Assembly: GCA_018819135.1 (NCBI GenBank)
Contig: JAHJQK010000194.1
Location: 1-48,474, forward strand
DNA: 48,474 nucleotides
Source: Pseudomonadota bacterium
GTDB taxonomy: Bacteria > Desulfobacterota > SM23-61
Direction of reading: 5' to 3'
This document shows, piece by piece, positions 39,721 through 48,121 of this stretch. A model generated the notes under the pieces. That model was given only the letters and a program-made list of their open reading frames with translations. It did no database searches and had not been told where the DNA came from. Position numbers and translations under genes: made by a program. Within the stretch, counting starts at the first letter, position 1; each line of letters starts with the position of its first letter.

Positions 39721-40530
39721 ATGGGTATGGGTAGCGATTCAGTAATCCTTATTTCCATCATCGTTCTGGGAGGAATCGGCCTGCTTTGCGGCATCTTGCT
39801 GATGGTGGCCTCGAAGTTCTTCTCCGTCGCCATCGATGAGCGGGTAGGCGAGCTTATCACGATGCTTCCCGGGGCAAACTGCGGGGTCTGCGGATTCGCC
39901 GGCTGCGCCCAGTACGCCAAGAACCTCATCAGCGGCCAAAGCCCAGCGAATTCCTGCAAAGTCGTCGATCAAGAGAAATCGATGGCCATCGCCGCTTTCA
40001 TCGGGGTGAAGAACGAAGGGATCGTCAAAGAGGTTGCCGTCCTTCGCTGCCAGGGGGGAGACGGGGTGGTGCCAAGAAGTGCCGACTATACCGGCTTGAA
40101 AACCTGCCGGGCGGCGGCTCTGTTTTTCGGAGGCGATAAGGCGTGTTCCTACGGCTGCCTGGGGTACGGAGATTGCGTAAAGGTTTGTCCCTTCCAAGCG
40201 ATCTCGCGGGGGGAAAACGGCCTGGTGGTGATCAACGCGGCGAAATGCGTGGGCTGCGGGTTATGTGTGAAGGAATGCCCAAAAGAGATGCTCCTTCTTC
40301 TGCCCAGTACCTCTGAGGTATACGTTGCCTGCCTGTCTAAAGACCGAGGGAAGAAAGTCACCCAAGTTTGCAAGAAGGGATGCATTGCCTGCAGGAAATG
40401 CGAAAAGGCTTGCCCGGTGCAAGCCATCGTCGTGGAAGATAATTTAGCCAAGATTGATTTCCTAAAATGCACAAACTGCGGCCTCTGCGGGGAGGCTTGT
40501 CCCACTGAGAGTATTGGGCGTAGATATTAA
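39721..40530 (+). CDS. rnfB: Rnf complex subunit B (iron-sulfur)
   Basis: 269 residues. N-terminal membrane helix (~8-30), then the RnfB-specific cluster motif PGANCGVCGFAGCAQY and a Cys further on (NSCKVV), followed by ferredoxin-type segments CSYGCLGYGDCVKVCP, CVGCGLCVKECP, CIACRKCEKACP and CTNCGLCGEACP. That gives room for about five [4Fe-4S] clusters. RnfB is the ferredoxin-docking entry point of the complex. The reading frame of the next gene begins 5 bases after its stop. Confidence 0.95.
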   Translation: MGMGSDSVILISIIVLGGIGLLCGILLMVASKFFSVAIDERVGELITMLPGANCGVCGFAGCAQYAKNLISGQSPANSCKVVDQEKSMAIAAFIGVKNEGIVKEVAVLRCQGGDGVVPRSADYTGLKTCRAAALFFGGDKACSYGCLGYGDCVKVCPFQAISRGENGLVVINAAKCVGCGLCVKECPKEMLLLLPSTSEVYVACLSKDRGKKVTQVCKKGCIACRKCEKACPVQAIVVEDNLAKIDFLKCTNCGLCGEACPTESIGRRY

Positions 40531-40534
40531 TTTG

Positions 40535-41005
40535 ATGAAAAGCTTGATCGTTTATTATTCCAAAACGGGAAATACCGAAAAAGTGGCTCGAAGTTTTGCC
40601 CGCGGGTTGGGGGGAGAGATTGATTGGGTCAAACTGGACCTTTCCCCCGAAGGAATCTTGAAAGGGTTCCAGCCTAAATTTACTCTCGATGCCAGACCTT
40701 ATGATCTTTTCTGCTTGGGGGCCTGGGTCATGGTGATGAAGGTTCACCCATTTTTAGCCGCCTATATCCGGGAATGCAAGAATCTCGAAGGGAAGAAAGT
40801 AGCCGTATTTCTCACCGGAGGGGCCAGTTTCTCCCGAAACCATGCCTACGAAGATTTGCTGCATATCCTCGAGGAGAAGAAAGTGAAGCTGATCGGGTTT
40901 TCTTACACCCCGACCCTACTCGGATTAACCCTGACCAAAGGGAAGCTAAAGAAAATGGAGCAGTTTGGTCGGGATATGCGGCGGATCATGGAGCAGGGGG
41001 ATTAA
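40535..41005 (+). CDS. Flavodoxin-like protein inside the rnf cluster
   Basis: 156 residues from ATG 40535, 4 bases after rnfB; the frame is also open upstream over the end of rnfB. It starts MKSLIVYYSKTGNTEKVARSF, the FMN phosphate loop of flavodoxins (SxTGNT), and continues with YDLFCLGAWVMVMKVHPFLAAYI, KKVAVFLTGGASFSRNHAYEDL as the second and third flavin loops. It could be a soluble electron carrier that replaces or supplements ferredoxin for Rnf. A flavodoxin-like gene between rnfB and rnfC is not part of the usual operon. Alternatives are NAD(P)H:quinone-type or multimeric flavodoxins of the same fold. Confidence 0.85.
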   Translation: MKSLIVYYSKTGNTEKVARSFARGLGGEIDWVKLDLSPEGILKGFQPKFTLDARPYDLFCLGAWVMVMKVHPFLAAYIRECKNLEGKKVAVFLTGGASFSRNHAYEDLLHILEEKKVKLIGFSYTPTLLGLTLTKGKLKKMEQFGRDMRRIMEQGD

Positions 41006-41007
41006 AC

Positions 41008-42309
41008 ATGGACGGTTTTTTGCCCACTTTCATCAGGCGTAAGCAAACCCCGCCCCGCTCCCGGGAGACAGCCTTTGACCAACCCGCTCTTCCCTTTTTG
41101 AGCCCCTCCAGGGTCGTTATTCCCTTGCAGGAAACTCCCCAGTCCTCCTATCGGTGCCTGGTAAAAGCAAGGGATGAGGTGAAAGCGGGCCAGAAGATCG
41201 GCGATAGAGGAGATCCTCCCTTTCAGCTCTCGGTGCATGCCACCATTTCCGGAAGGGTCCAGGAAGTGGATTCCCATCCCAGCCCCCACGGCTACCATGT
41301 GGCCTCCGTGGTGATTGAGTCCAGCGGCCACGAGGACGTCATAGAGAAGCTTTCTCCGAAACCCGGAGCCGAAGAGAAGATGGAGGTCCTATTGGAAGCA
41401 GGGATTCCTCTAGATTACAAGAAGCTCGCTGGAAATCAATTGGATACCCTGCTGGTCAATGGGACCGAGTTTGAGCCCACCCTGACGGTCCACCACCAGA
41501 TTATATGGGAAATGGCTTCCCAGGTTGTGGGAGGCCTGCAGGCCTTGATGAAAATATTCTCTATCCCCCAGGCGGTAATCTGCCTGGAGGGGGGAGAAGC
41601 CCGTCTGATTCGGGCGTTGGAAGAAGCGCTGAAGGATTCGAAGGGGATCCTCCTGCACCCGGTTTCCAAGAGCTATCCCCCTACCGGGGAGCTCGTCCTG
41701 ATCGAGAAAGTCCTGAAGAAAGGGAACGGGTCTTCTTCCGCTAGGGCGATGGGTGTGGAAATAGCATCCCTTCCGGCTGTATACCAGGCCATATACCAGC
41801 GGACTCCTTTCGTGGAGAGGACCATCACCGTTTCCGGGTCTGGCGTACCCCACCCGCGGAACATGAAGGTAAGGGTTGGAACCCCCTTCGGGGAAATCAT
41901 CAGCCAGTGCGGCGGAGACCTGGAGAACCTCACCCAGATCATTATGGGGGGTGCGCTGATGGGGATTTCCCAGCCGACTTCCCAGGCCCCGGTCACTCAG
42001 AGAACCACGGGAATCTTGGCCTTGGTCTCCTTGAACCTGACCCGAGGACACCAGTCCCGGATGTACCAGGAAGGCCCCTGCGTCCGGTGCGCGAAATGCG
42101 TAGACCGCTGCCCCGTATCTATCCTGCCCAACGTCATCGGGGCCTACTGCCGGAAGAATCGCTTTGCCGAGGCCATCGAAAAAGGTCTTTTTGTTTGTAT
42201 TGATTGCGGTCTCTGCTCTTATGTTTGCCCGGCCCGGATCCCCTTGGGCGAGATCTTCAAGGAGGCCAAATCCCGCGGTGGATTCCGCGGCCGGGAGGAG
42301 AACACCTGA
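41008..42309 (+). CDS. rnfC: Rnf complex subunit C (NADH-binding)
   Basis: 433 residues from ATG 41008, with AGGGGG 8 bases upstream; the frame is open far upstream only by chance. N-terminal RnfC domain (RVVIPLQETPQSSYRCLVK, HATISGRVQEVDSHPS), the NADH/FMN part (LLVNGTEFEPTLTVHHQIIWEM), SGSGVPHPRNMKVRVGTPFGEII, and two [4Fe-4S] motifs CVRCAKCVDRCPV and CIDCGLCSYVCPA near the end. RnfC exchanges electrons with NAD. The glycine-rich NAD loop typical of the family is less obvious than usual. Confidence 0.95.
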   Translation: MDGFLPTFIRRKQTPPRSRETAFDQPALPFLSPSRVVIPLQETPQSSYRCLVKARDEVKAGQKIGDRGDPPFQLSVHATISGRVQEVDSHPSPHGYHVASVVIESSGHEDVIEKLSPKPGAEEKMEVLLEAGIPLDYKKLAGNQLDTLLVNGTEFEPTLTVHHQIIWEMASQVVGGLQALMKIFSIPQAVICLEGGEARLIRALEEALKDSKGILLHPVSKSYPPTGELVLIEKVLKKGNGSSSARAMGVEIASLPAVYQAIYQRTPFVERTITVSGSGVPHPRNMKVRVGTPFGEIISQCGGDLENLTQIIMGGALMGISQPTSQAPVTQRTTGILALVSLNLTRGHQSRMYQEGPCVRCAKCVDRCPVSILPNVIGAYCRKNRFAEAIEKGLFVCIDCGLCSYVCPARIPLGEIFKEAKSRGGFRGREENT

Positions 42310-42324
42310 AGTAAGGAAGTGAGA

Positions 42325-43359
42325 ATGTCTAACCGCTTGATCGTTGCCACACCCCCCTACATTAAGAACGGAGAGACCAACCATTGTCTGATGTTCGATG
42401 TATGGGTCGCTGCCTTGCCTATGATACTGACAGCGATTTATTTTTTTGGCCCCTACTCTCTGGTGGTAATCTTCCTTTCCATATTTTCGGCCATAGCCAC
42501 CGAGGCTGTTATTCAGATGTTGAAAGCCCCGGGCTACCAGTTCCGGCCCTTCTTGTATAGTCTTCTGACGAATGAAAAAATCACCATCATGGATGGAAGT
42601 GCCCTGGTCACCGGCCTTCTTCTGGCGTTTAACCTCCCACCCCAGGTTCCTTTCTGGCTGCCCGTCGTGGGGTCCGTCGTGGCCATCTCCTTGGGAAAAC
42701 AAGTCTTCGGAGGGTTGGGGCAAAACATTTTTAACCCGGCTTTATTCGCCAGAGCCTTTCTCGTGGCCGCCTGGCCGGCCCACATGACCAGCTGGGTGGC
42801 GCCTTTCGACTGGAACCGCTGGCTCAATCAAATATCCTCGGCCCGCTCTTTATGGATGATCGATGCGGTGAGCTCGGCCACGCCCCTTGCCCTGATGAAA
42901 CAGCAAGGGACGGCGACCCCCTATCTGGATCTCTTTCTAGGAAACATCGGAGGGTGCCTGGGAGAAGTTTCCGCGCTGGCTGTCCTGATCGGGGGGGCCT
43001 ATCTCTTGTACAAGGGAACAATTACCTGGCATATCCCCGTCACCTATCTGGGGACGGTCGTCATCTTGAGCACCCTCTTCGGGAGGGACCCTCTTTTTCA
43101 TCTTTTTTCCGGAGGTCTGATGCTCGGCACCTTTTTCATGGCTACCGACGTAGTAACGAGCCCGGTCACCAAACCGGGAAGGATTTTTTTCGGCATTGGC
43201 TGCGGGGTTCTCACGGTTCTGATTCGCCTCTTTGGATCCTTTCCTGAGGGAGTCAGTTATTCGATTCTGCTGATGAATGCCTGCACCCCTTTGATTGACC
43301 GATACACGGGGGGAGCGGGTTTACGAAGGCAAACCTTGGGGGCATTAAAAACGTCATGA
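42325..43359 (+). CDS. rnfD: Rnf complex subunit D (flavinylated)
   Basis: 344 residues from ATG 42325 (AAGGAAG just upstream; GTG 42319 is the alternative). About ten membrane segments; FRPFLYSLLTNEKITIMDGSALVTGLLLAFNLPP and GGLGQNIFNPALFARAFL are family signatures. FMN should be bound covalently at about T186 in AVSSATPLALMK. RnfD helps form the ion channel across the membrane. It overlaps the following apbE reading frame start region, which begins inside or just after its stop. Confidence 0.95.
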   Translation: MSNRLIVATPPYIKNGETNHCLMFDVWVAALPMILTAIYFFGPYSLVVIFLSIFSAIATEAVIQMLKAPGYQFRPFLYSLLTNEKITIMDGSALVTGLLLAFNLPPQVPFWLPVVGSVVAISLGKQVFGGLGQNIFNPALFARAFLVAAWPAHMTSWVAPFDWNRWLNQISSARSLWMIDAVSSATPLALMKQQGTATPYLDLFLGNIGGCLGEVSALAVLIGGAYLLYKGTITWHIPVTYLGTVVILSTLFGRDPLFHLFSGGLMLGTFFMATDVVTSPVTKPGRIFFGIGCGVLTVLIRLFGSFPEGVSYSILLMNACTPLIDRYTGGAGLRRQTLGALKTS

Positions 43360-43397
43360 TGATTCTTGAGCCATTTAAAGAAAAAAGGGAGAAGACC

Positions 43398-44408
43398 ATG
43401 GAGCGTAGAAGGTTCCTGAAATGGATGGGGGCTTTAGGACTAGGGCTTACGCCGCTGGTCTGGGCCGCTCCGGTAAGAGAGAAAATATTCGGCCGGGGGT
43501 TGGCCTCGGCGGCGAAGACCCGACCGCTCATGGGAACCTTCGTCACGGTGACAGTACTGCACCCCTCCCAAGATAAGGCCTTCGAGGCCATGGAAAAGGC
43601 TTTCGCGGAAATGGAGCGGCTGATTCATCTGCTCAACCGCCATGCACCGGATACTCCTGTATCTTACCTCAACCGGGTGGGATACCTGACGGACATTCCT
43701 CCCGAAATCCATGAAGTCGTCGGGCACGCCGAGCGCCTGCATCGTTTGACCCATGGGGCTTTTGACATCACCGTAAAGCCGATCCTCGATCTGTTGGAGA
43801 CTTGTTTCTCAAGGAATCTCTCCGCGCCCTCCGCGGAAGAAATCAGAATGGCCTTGCGCCGGATCGGAGTTCATTACCTGGTGCACCAGGAGAAGGAAAT
43901 GCGGTTCCTCCAGGAGGGTATGGGAATCACCTTGGATGGCATTGCCAAAGGCTACATTGTCGATCGCGCTGTATCCCAGCTCAAGGGCCAGGGGATCCAG
44001 CATGCCTTGGTCAATGCCGGAGGGGACATCCTGGCATTAGGAGGTAAAGGGGATGACCAGCCCTGGAGGATTGCGATTCAAGACCCTCGGGACAGGAATC
44101 GGATCGTGGGTATCATCCCCCTGCGGGAAGGTGCTCTGGCCACATCGGGCGATTACGAGAATTTTTTTGATCCGGAAAAGAAGTTTCATCACATCATCAA
44201 TCCGGAAACAGGATTATCCCCCCAACAGTTCTCCAGTGTCAGTGTACGAACTTCTTCCTTGACCGTCGCGGATGCTCTGGCCACAGCTGCTTTCATCCCC
44301 TCCCTGCATATGGCTAAAATATTTCTTCAGTCCATCTCCGGGGCCGAAGCCTTGTGGATTGATCAGAGAAAGGTTCAAACCAGGTCCCCAGGATGGAAAT
44401 GGGTTTGA
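43398..44408 (+). CDS. apbE: FMN transferase ApbE
   Basis: 336 residues from ATG 43398 with GGGAG 9 bases upstream. A Tat-type signal (ERRRFLKWMGALGLG) would carry it to the periplasm. The body has RPLMGTFVTVTV, FDITVKPILDLL, MGITLDGIAKGYIVDRAVSQL, ALVNAGGDILALGG, GALATSGDYENFF and IINPETGLSP, with the Mg-binding Asp/Thr near VADALATAAF. It transfers FMN from FAD to Thr in RnfG and RnfD, so it matures the complex encoded in front of it. The gene starts 39 bases after rnfD. Confidence 0.93.
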   Translation: MERRRFLKWMGALGLGLTPLVWAAPVREKIFGRGLASAAKTRPLMGTFVTVTVLHPSQDKAFEAMEKAFAEMERLIHLLNRHAPDTPVSYLNRVGYLTDIPPEIHEVVGHAERLHRLTHGAFDITVKPILDLLETCFSRNLSAPSAEEIRMALRRIGVHYLVHQEKEMRFLQEGMGITLDGIAKGYIVDRAVSQLKGQGIQHALVNAGGDILALGGKGDDQPWRIAIQDPRDRNRIVGIIPLREGALATSGDYENFFDPEKKFHHIINPETGLSPQQFSSVSVRTSSLTVADALATAAFIPSLHMAKIFLQSISGAEALWIDQRKVQTRSPGWKWV

Positions 44409-44495
44409 TTTTTTTGGAACGGCGTCCCCCCCAGTTATTAAAGGACCAAAAAAGGGCCCTCCCATTCCGTCTTGCTAAAAGAGGTTTTTTAGGCT

Positions 44496-44858
44496 ATGGG
44501 AAAGATCAAGAGAGAACTTCGTGACCCATATTTTTTGGGGGTCTTTTCTCTCCTCTTTCCCTTCTGGGTCATCCTTTCGGGTTTTTTCGACCTCTTGCAC
44601 CTATCCCTGGGAGTGATTTGTTGTGGTATGGTAGCCTTTTCCTTCCATGACTTGATCTTCCCCTCAACCAACCGGGAAAAAATGAAGGAAAGGCACTGGA
44701 TCTCCCTGCAATTTTTCCTCTACCTTTTCTATTCCCGGATGCATGCTACGGGGAAATGCGATACCCTGGGCGCTTTCTTGCTCCTAGCCGGCTTGGCCAT
44801 CCTGAACGGTGTCTCTTTGGCCAGCATGAAGATTCTATTCATCCTGGTCTTCATCTTT
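44496..44858 (+). pseudogene. In-frame MrpE-MrpG fusion remnant
   Basis: Residues 1-79 look like the start of Mrp/Mnh Na+/H+ antiporter subunit E (VICCGMVAFSFHDLIFPS, then ISLQFFLYLFY). From residue 80 the sequence is the middle of subunit G (SRMHATGKCDTLGAFLLLAGL, then SMKILFILVFIF). The end of E, all of subunit F and the start of G are missing, yet the frame is kept. Both parent proteins have an F-Y at the join (YLFY in E; PDFYSRMHA in G), so a deletion between short repeats fits. The chimera then loses frame at the next join. Not functional as either subunit. Confidence 0.65.
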
Positions 44859-44859
44859 A

Positions 44860-45585
44860 GTCCTCCTTTTTGCCCTCCAGGTTCGAGAAGATGGCCAGCA
44901 TATGGCCGCTTTTCTGTATATTGGAAGCTCCCTGGGGGTAGTTTTTGCCGGGGACTTTTTCTCTCTTTTCATCTTCTGGGAGATCATGGCCCTTACCTCA
45001 GTCTTCCTAATCTGGTATCGAAAAGAAAAGGAATCCCTAAATGCCGGATTCCGGTACTTACTCATGCATGCCTTGGGCGGCTCTTGCTTGTTGATCGGGG
45101 TCCTTCTTCATTACAGCACCTATGGGACCCTGGCCGTTGGTGTTTTGGATAATAAACTTGCTTCCCTGTTCATTCTTATTGGTTTTGGATTGAATGCCGC
45201 CTTCATTCCTTTGCATACCTGGCTACCCGATGCGTACCCGGAAGGAACCGAAACCGGCAGTGTATTTTTGTCGGTCTATACCACCAAGACAGGAGTCTAC
45301 GCCTTAGCGCGTTGCTTTCCGGGGGCGGAAGGGGTGGCCCTTATGGGAGGGGCCATGGCCGTTTACGGCGTCACCTTCGCCCTGCTGCAGAACGATGTTC
45401 GCCGGCTCCTCTCCTACCATATCGTCAGCCAGGTGGGTTACATGGTGGCTGGGGTGGGGGTTGGGACTGTCCTCGGGATTAACGGGGCCATCAGCCACAT
45501 GTTCAACAATATCCTTTATAAATCCCTGCTCTTCATGGGTATGGGAGCGGTAATCCTGGGTACGGGGAGGAGAAAGCTTACCGAC
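44860..45585 (+). pseudogene. MrpD/NuoM-type antiporter subunit fragment
   Basis: From 44860 a second frame reads VLLFALQVREDGQHMAAFLY, then DFFSLFIFWEIMALTSVFLIWYR, the proton-channel core NAAFIPLHTWLPDAYPEG, DVRRLLSYHIVSQVGYMVAG and SHMFNNILYKSLLFMGMGAV. These are motifs of the proton-antiporter subunits MrpD/NuoM/HyfB; presence after E and G pieces favours MrpD. The N-terminal ~70 residues and the last third are missing, because another deletion joins this to an unrelated C-terminus after LTD. An ATG at 44902 could start translation, but the product would be truncated. Confidence 0.65.
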
Positions 45586-45593
45586 CCAGTTCC

Positions 45594-45746
45594 AGGCAGG
45601 AGATCGAGGCGCTCAGATCGGAACTCGAAGAAGTCCTGGCCAGAAGGGAGTATGATGAAAACTTTTACCGGCGACCCATCGGAGTGGGAGTTTTTTTAGC
45701 CCTTGCTTTATTATTTATTATCGGATGGCTCTATCTTACGTTTTAA
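45594..45746 (+). pseudogene. C-terminal fragment of an unknown membrane-anchored protein
   Basis: In a third frame: RQEIEALRSELEEVLARREYD, FYRRPIGVGVFLALALLFIIGW and TAA at 45746: a coiled coil followed by one membrane segment. The composition is protein-like, and no start lies before it; it directly follows the MrpD-like fragment. I infer it is the 3' end of a gene that once lay further down the locus, brought here by deletion. Family not recognised. Confidence 0.45.
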
Positions 45747-46042
45747 CCTCCTGTTTCCACTCAATGGCTCCTCATATTTTTTCCCCGGCCCCCGCTCATT
45801 CGGTTCGGTAGCAAATTAAATTTTCTGTAAGGGAAAATTCGCTCCGCTTTTTTAATTCCTCTGGCCTGAACGGAGATAGAAATTGATAGCCAGGAAGAAA
45901 TATAGTCTGGCTCATGATTATGGTTAACCCTTGTAAATTTTTTGCTGATGTTTTACTATATCAAAAATTTTCAAAAATCCATCGCGCCCTCATGGGGAGC
46001 TTTCTTGAGAGAAGAAAGGCGAGGATGGAGGAAGAAGGCGAG
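45747..46042. other. Intergenic region before the mutase gene
   Basis: The frame of the mutase is open from 45914, but its first ~43 codons ([18 protein letters not shown]) do not resemble the family and lack a binding site. The AT-rich stretch 45900-45970 probably holds the promoter; no consensus pair is clear. No terminator was found after the Mrp remnants. Confidence 0.4.
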
Positions 46043-47689
46043 ATGAATGAAAAAAAAATAAGCGAAGAAAAAAATAAGTGGGCAAGCCGATGCTTGAAGA
46101 AGACACCGGAAAAGATCCAAAGCACCTCGGGGATGGATACCCAGATCCTTTATACCCCGGCGGAGATTCCCCAATTCGATTACCTGAAAGACCTTGGTTT
46201 CGCGGGTGAGTACCCGTTTACCCGCGGCATTCAGCCCACCATGTACCGGGGACGGGTTTGGTCTATGCGCCAATACTCCGGGTTCGCTACGGCTGAGGAG
46301 TCCAACCGCAGGTTTAAATACCTGTTAGCGCAGGGGCAAACCGGCCTTTCCGTTGCTTTTGACCTGCCAACCCAGATCGGTTACGACTCTGATCATCCCC
46401 TTTCCCAGGGGGAGGTGGGGAAGGTGGGGGTGGCCATCGATTCCCTGGCTGACATGGAAGTCCTTTTGGACGGGATTCCCCTGGACAAGGTGAGTACTTC
46501 CATGACCATCAACGCCACAGCGGCTATCCTTCTGGCTATGTACGTCGCCGTGGCCGAAAAACAAGGAGTCAAGCCGGCTGACCTGCGGGGGACAACCCAG
46601 AATGATGTACTCAAGGAATATGTAGCCAGAGGCACCTACATCTTTCCTCCTCAGCCCTCGATGAGGCTGATCACCAATATTTTCGAATACTGTTCCCGGG
46701 AAGTGCCGCAGTGGAACTCCATCAGCGTAGGGGCCTACCACGTGAGGGAAGCAGGGTCAACAGCCGTCCAGGAAGTGGCCTTTGCTTTTTCCATCGCCAT
46801 CGCTTACCTGGAAGCCGGAGTGAAAGCCGGGTTGGACATCGATGATTTCGCGCCGCGGGTTTCCTGGATTTTCAATACGCACATCAACTTTCTGGAGGAA
46901 GTGGCCAAATTCCGGGCAGCCCGGAGACTTTGGGCCAAGATCATTAAAGAGCGATTTAAGGCCAAGGACCCGCGTTCCTGGATGCTACGTTTCCACACCC
47001 AGACCGGCGGATGTACTCTTACAGCCCAGCAACCGCTGAATAATTTGATCCGCACGACTTTCCAGGCCATGGCGGCAGTTTTAGGCGGATGCCAATCGTT
47101 GGCCGTTTGCTCCTATGATGAAGCCATGGCCTTACCTACGGAAGAATCTGTGCGCCTTTCCCTACGCACGCAGCAGATCATCGCGCACGAATCCGGGGTA
47201 GCGGACACGGTTGATCCTCTGGGGGGGTCATATTTCATAGAAACGCTGACCAACGAGATCGAGAAACGGGCCAGCGAATACATTGCCAAGATCGACCAGA
47301 TGGGAGGAGCCGTGGCCGCGATTGAAAAAGGATACATCCAGCAGGAGATCCAGGAAAGCTCTTACCGGTATCAAAAGGAAATTGAGCTTGGGAAAAAGAT
47401 TCTGGTAGGCGTAAACAAATTTCAGATTCAAGAGCCACCCGTAAAGGGACTATTAAAAGTTGACCCGAAGGTGCGGGAGGTGCAAGCGAAAAAGCTTGCG
47501 GAACTCCGGGCGGGGCGCAACCGCCAGCAGGTAGAGACTTCCTTAGCAAGATTGAAGGAGGTGGCCAAAGGAAATGGCAATTTGATGGTCCCCATCCTGG
47601 ATTCTGTAAGGGCTTATTGTACTCTGGGAGAGATTTGTGATGTTCTTCGTGAAGTGTTCGGGGAGTATGAACCCATTGTGACAGTGTAA
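46043..47689 (+). CDS. Methylmalonyl-CoA mutase, large (catalytic) subunit
   Basis: 548 residues from ATG 46043 (AAGG 6 bases upstream), matching the usual length of the stand-alone catalytic chain. TIM-barrel features: [87 protein letters not shown] and [16 protein letters not shown]. The conserved Tyr/Arg (TMYRGR, MRQYSGF) and HTQTGG His contact the CoA substrate. The B12-binding domain is not fused here and not in the window; a separate small subunit is expected downstream. It interconverts methylmalonyl-CoA and succinyl-CoA in propionate/odd-chain metabolism. Related isobutyryl- or hydroxyisobutyryl-type mutases share this layout and cannot be excluded. Confidence 0.93.
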   Translation: MNEKKISEEKNKWASRCLKKTPEKIQSTSGMDTQILYTPAEIPQFDYLKDLGFAGEYPFTRGIQPTMYRGRVWSMRQYSGFATAEESNRRFKYLLAQGQTGLSVAFDLPTQIGYDSDHPLSQGEVGKVGVAIDSLADMEVLLDGIPLDKVSTSMTINATAAILLAMYVAVAEKQGVKPADLRGTTQNDVLKEYVARGTYIFPPQPSMRLITNIFEYCSREVPQWNSISVGAYHVREAGSTAVQEVAFAFSIAIAYLEAGVKAGLDIDDFAPRVSWIFNTHINFLEEVAKFRAARRLWAKIIKERFKAKDPRSWMLRFHTQTGGCTLTAQQPLNNLIRTTFQAMAAVLGGCQSLAVCSYDEAMALPTEESVRLSLRTQQIIAHESGVADTVDPLGGSYFIETLTNEIEKRASEYIAKIDQMGGAVAAIEKGYIQQEIQESSYRYQKEIELGKKILVGVNKFQIQEPPVKGLLKVDPKVREVQAKKLAELRAGRNRQQVETSLARLKEVAKGNGNLMVPILDSVRAYCTLGEICDVLREVFGEYEPIVTV

Positions 47690-47730
47690 AGACGAGGGCG
47701 TAAGGGACAAGTCGCCAAGAGGAGGGGAAT

Positions 47731-47970
47731 ATGCCTGTTTCCGCATTTGTGTTGATCCGCACCGAAGCGGACAAGACCAAGGGTGCTTTTGAAACCCTGA
47801 CCAAGCTTAAAGGAGTGAAGTTAGCCCATACGGTAACCGGCCCGTTTGATATCATCCTCTTGATGGAAGCCAAAACCCTCCAAGAGTTGGGCGACGTGAT
47901 CCTCTCCAAAATTCGGGGGGTGGATGGAGTTGCGCGCACCATGACCTGTGTTACGGTAGAAACGGGTTGA
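47731..47970 (+). CDS. Stand-alone Lrp/AsnC ligand-binding (RAM) domain protein
   Basis: 79 residues (GAGGGGA 6 bases before ATG). It is one RAM-type ferredoxin-like domain: MPVSAFVLIRTE, AFETLTKLKGVKLAHTVTGPFDIILLMEAKTLQELGDVI, LSKIRGVDGVARTMTCV. There is no helix-turn-helix, so it cannot bind DNA by itself. Such proteins bind amino acids and form rings, possibly modulating an Lrp protein or an enzyme. It follows the mutase by 41 bases and is likely co-transcribed. Confidence 0.88.
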   Translation: MPVSAFVLIRTEADKTKGAFETLTKLKGVKLAHTVTGPFDIILLMEAKTLQELGDVILSKIRGVDGVARTMTCVTVETG

Positions 47971-48121
47971 AAATATAGGGTTTGAGGATTCAAGGGTTTA
48001 TGGTTCCAGTGATTTTTCTCCATGAGGGTCCCTTGGACAATGGAGTCCTGGCCCCCCCTCAAACTCATTGTCTTGACTGCAAGTTGATTATTGAACGGTT
48101 GGATGAAAGGGGAGCAGAAAC

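Noticed and set aside
41410..42723. 437-codon minus-strand ORF
   Set aside because: Lies wholly antisense to rnfC and rnfD, which are certain; Gly/Gln/His-rich composition typical of a shadow frame.
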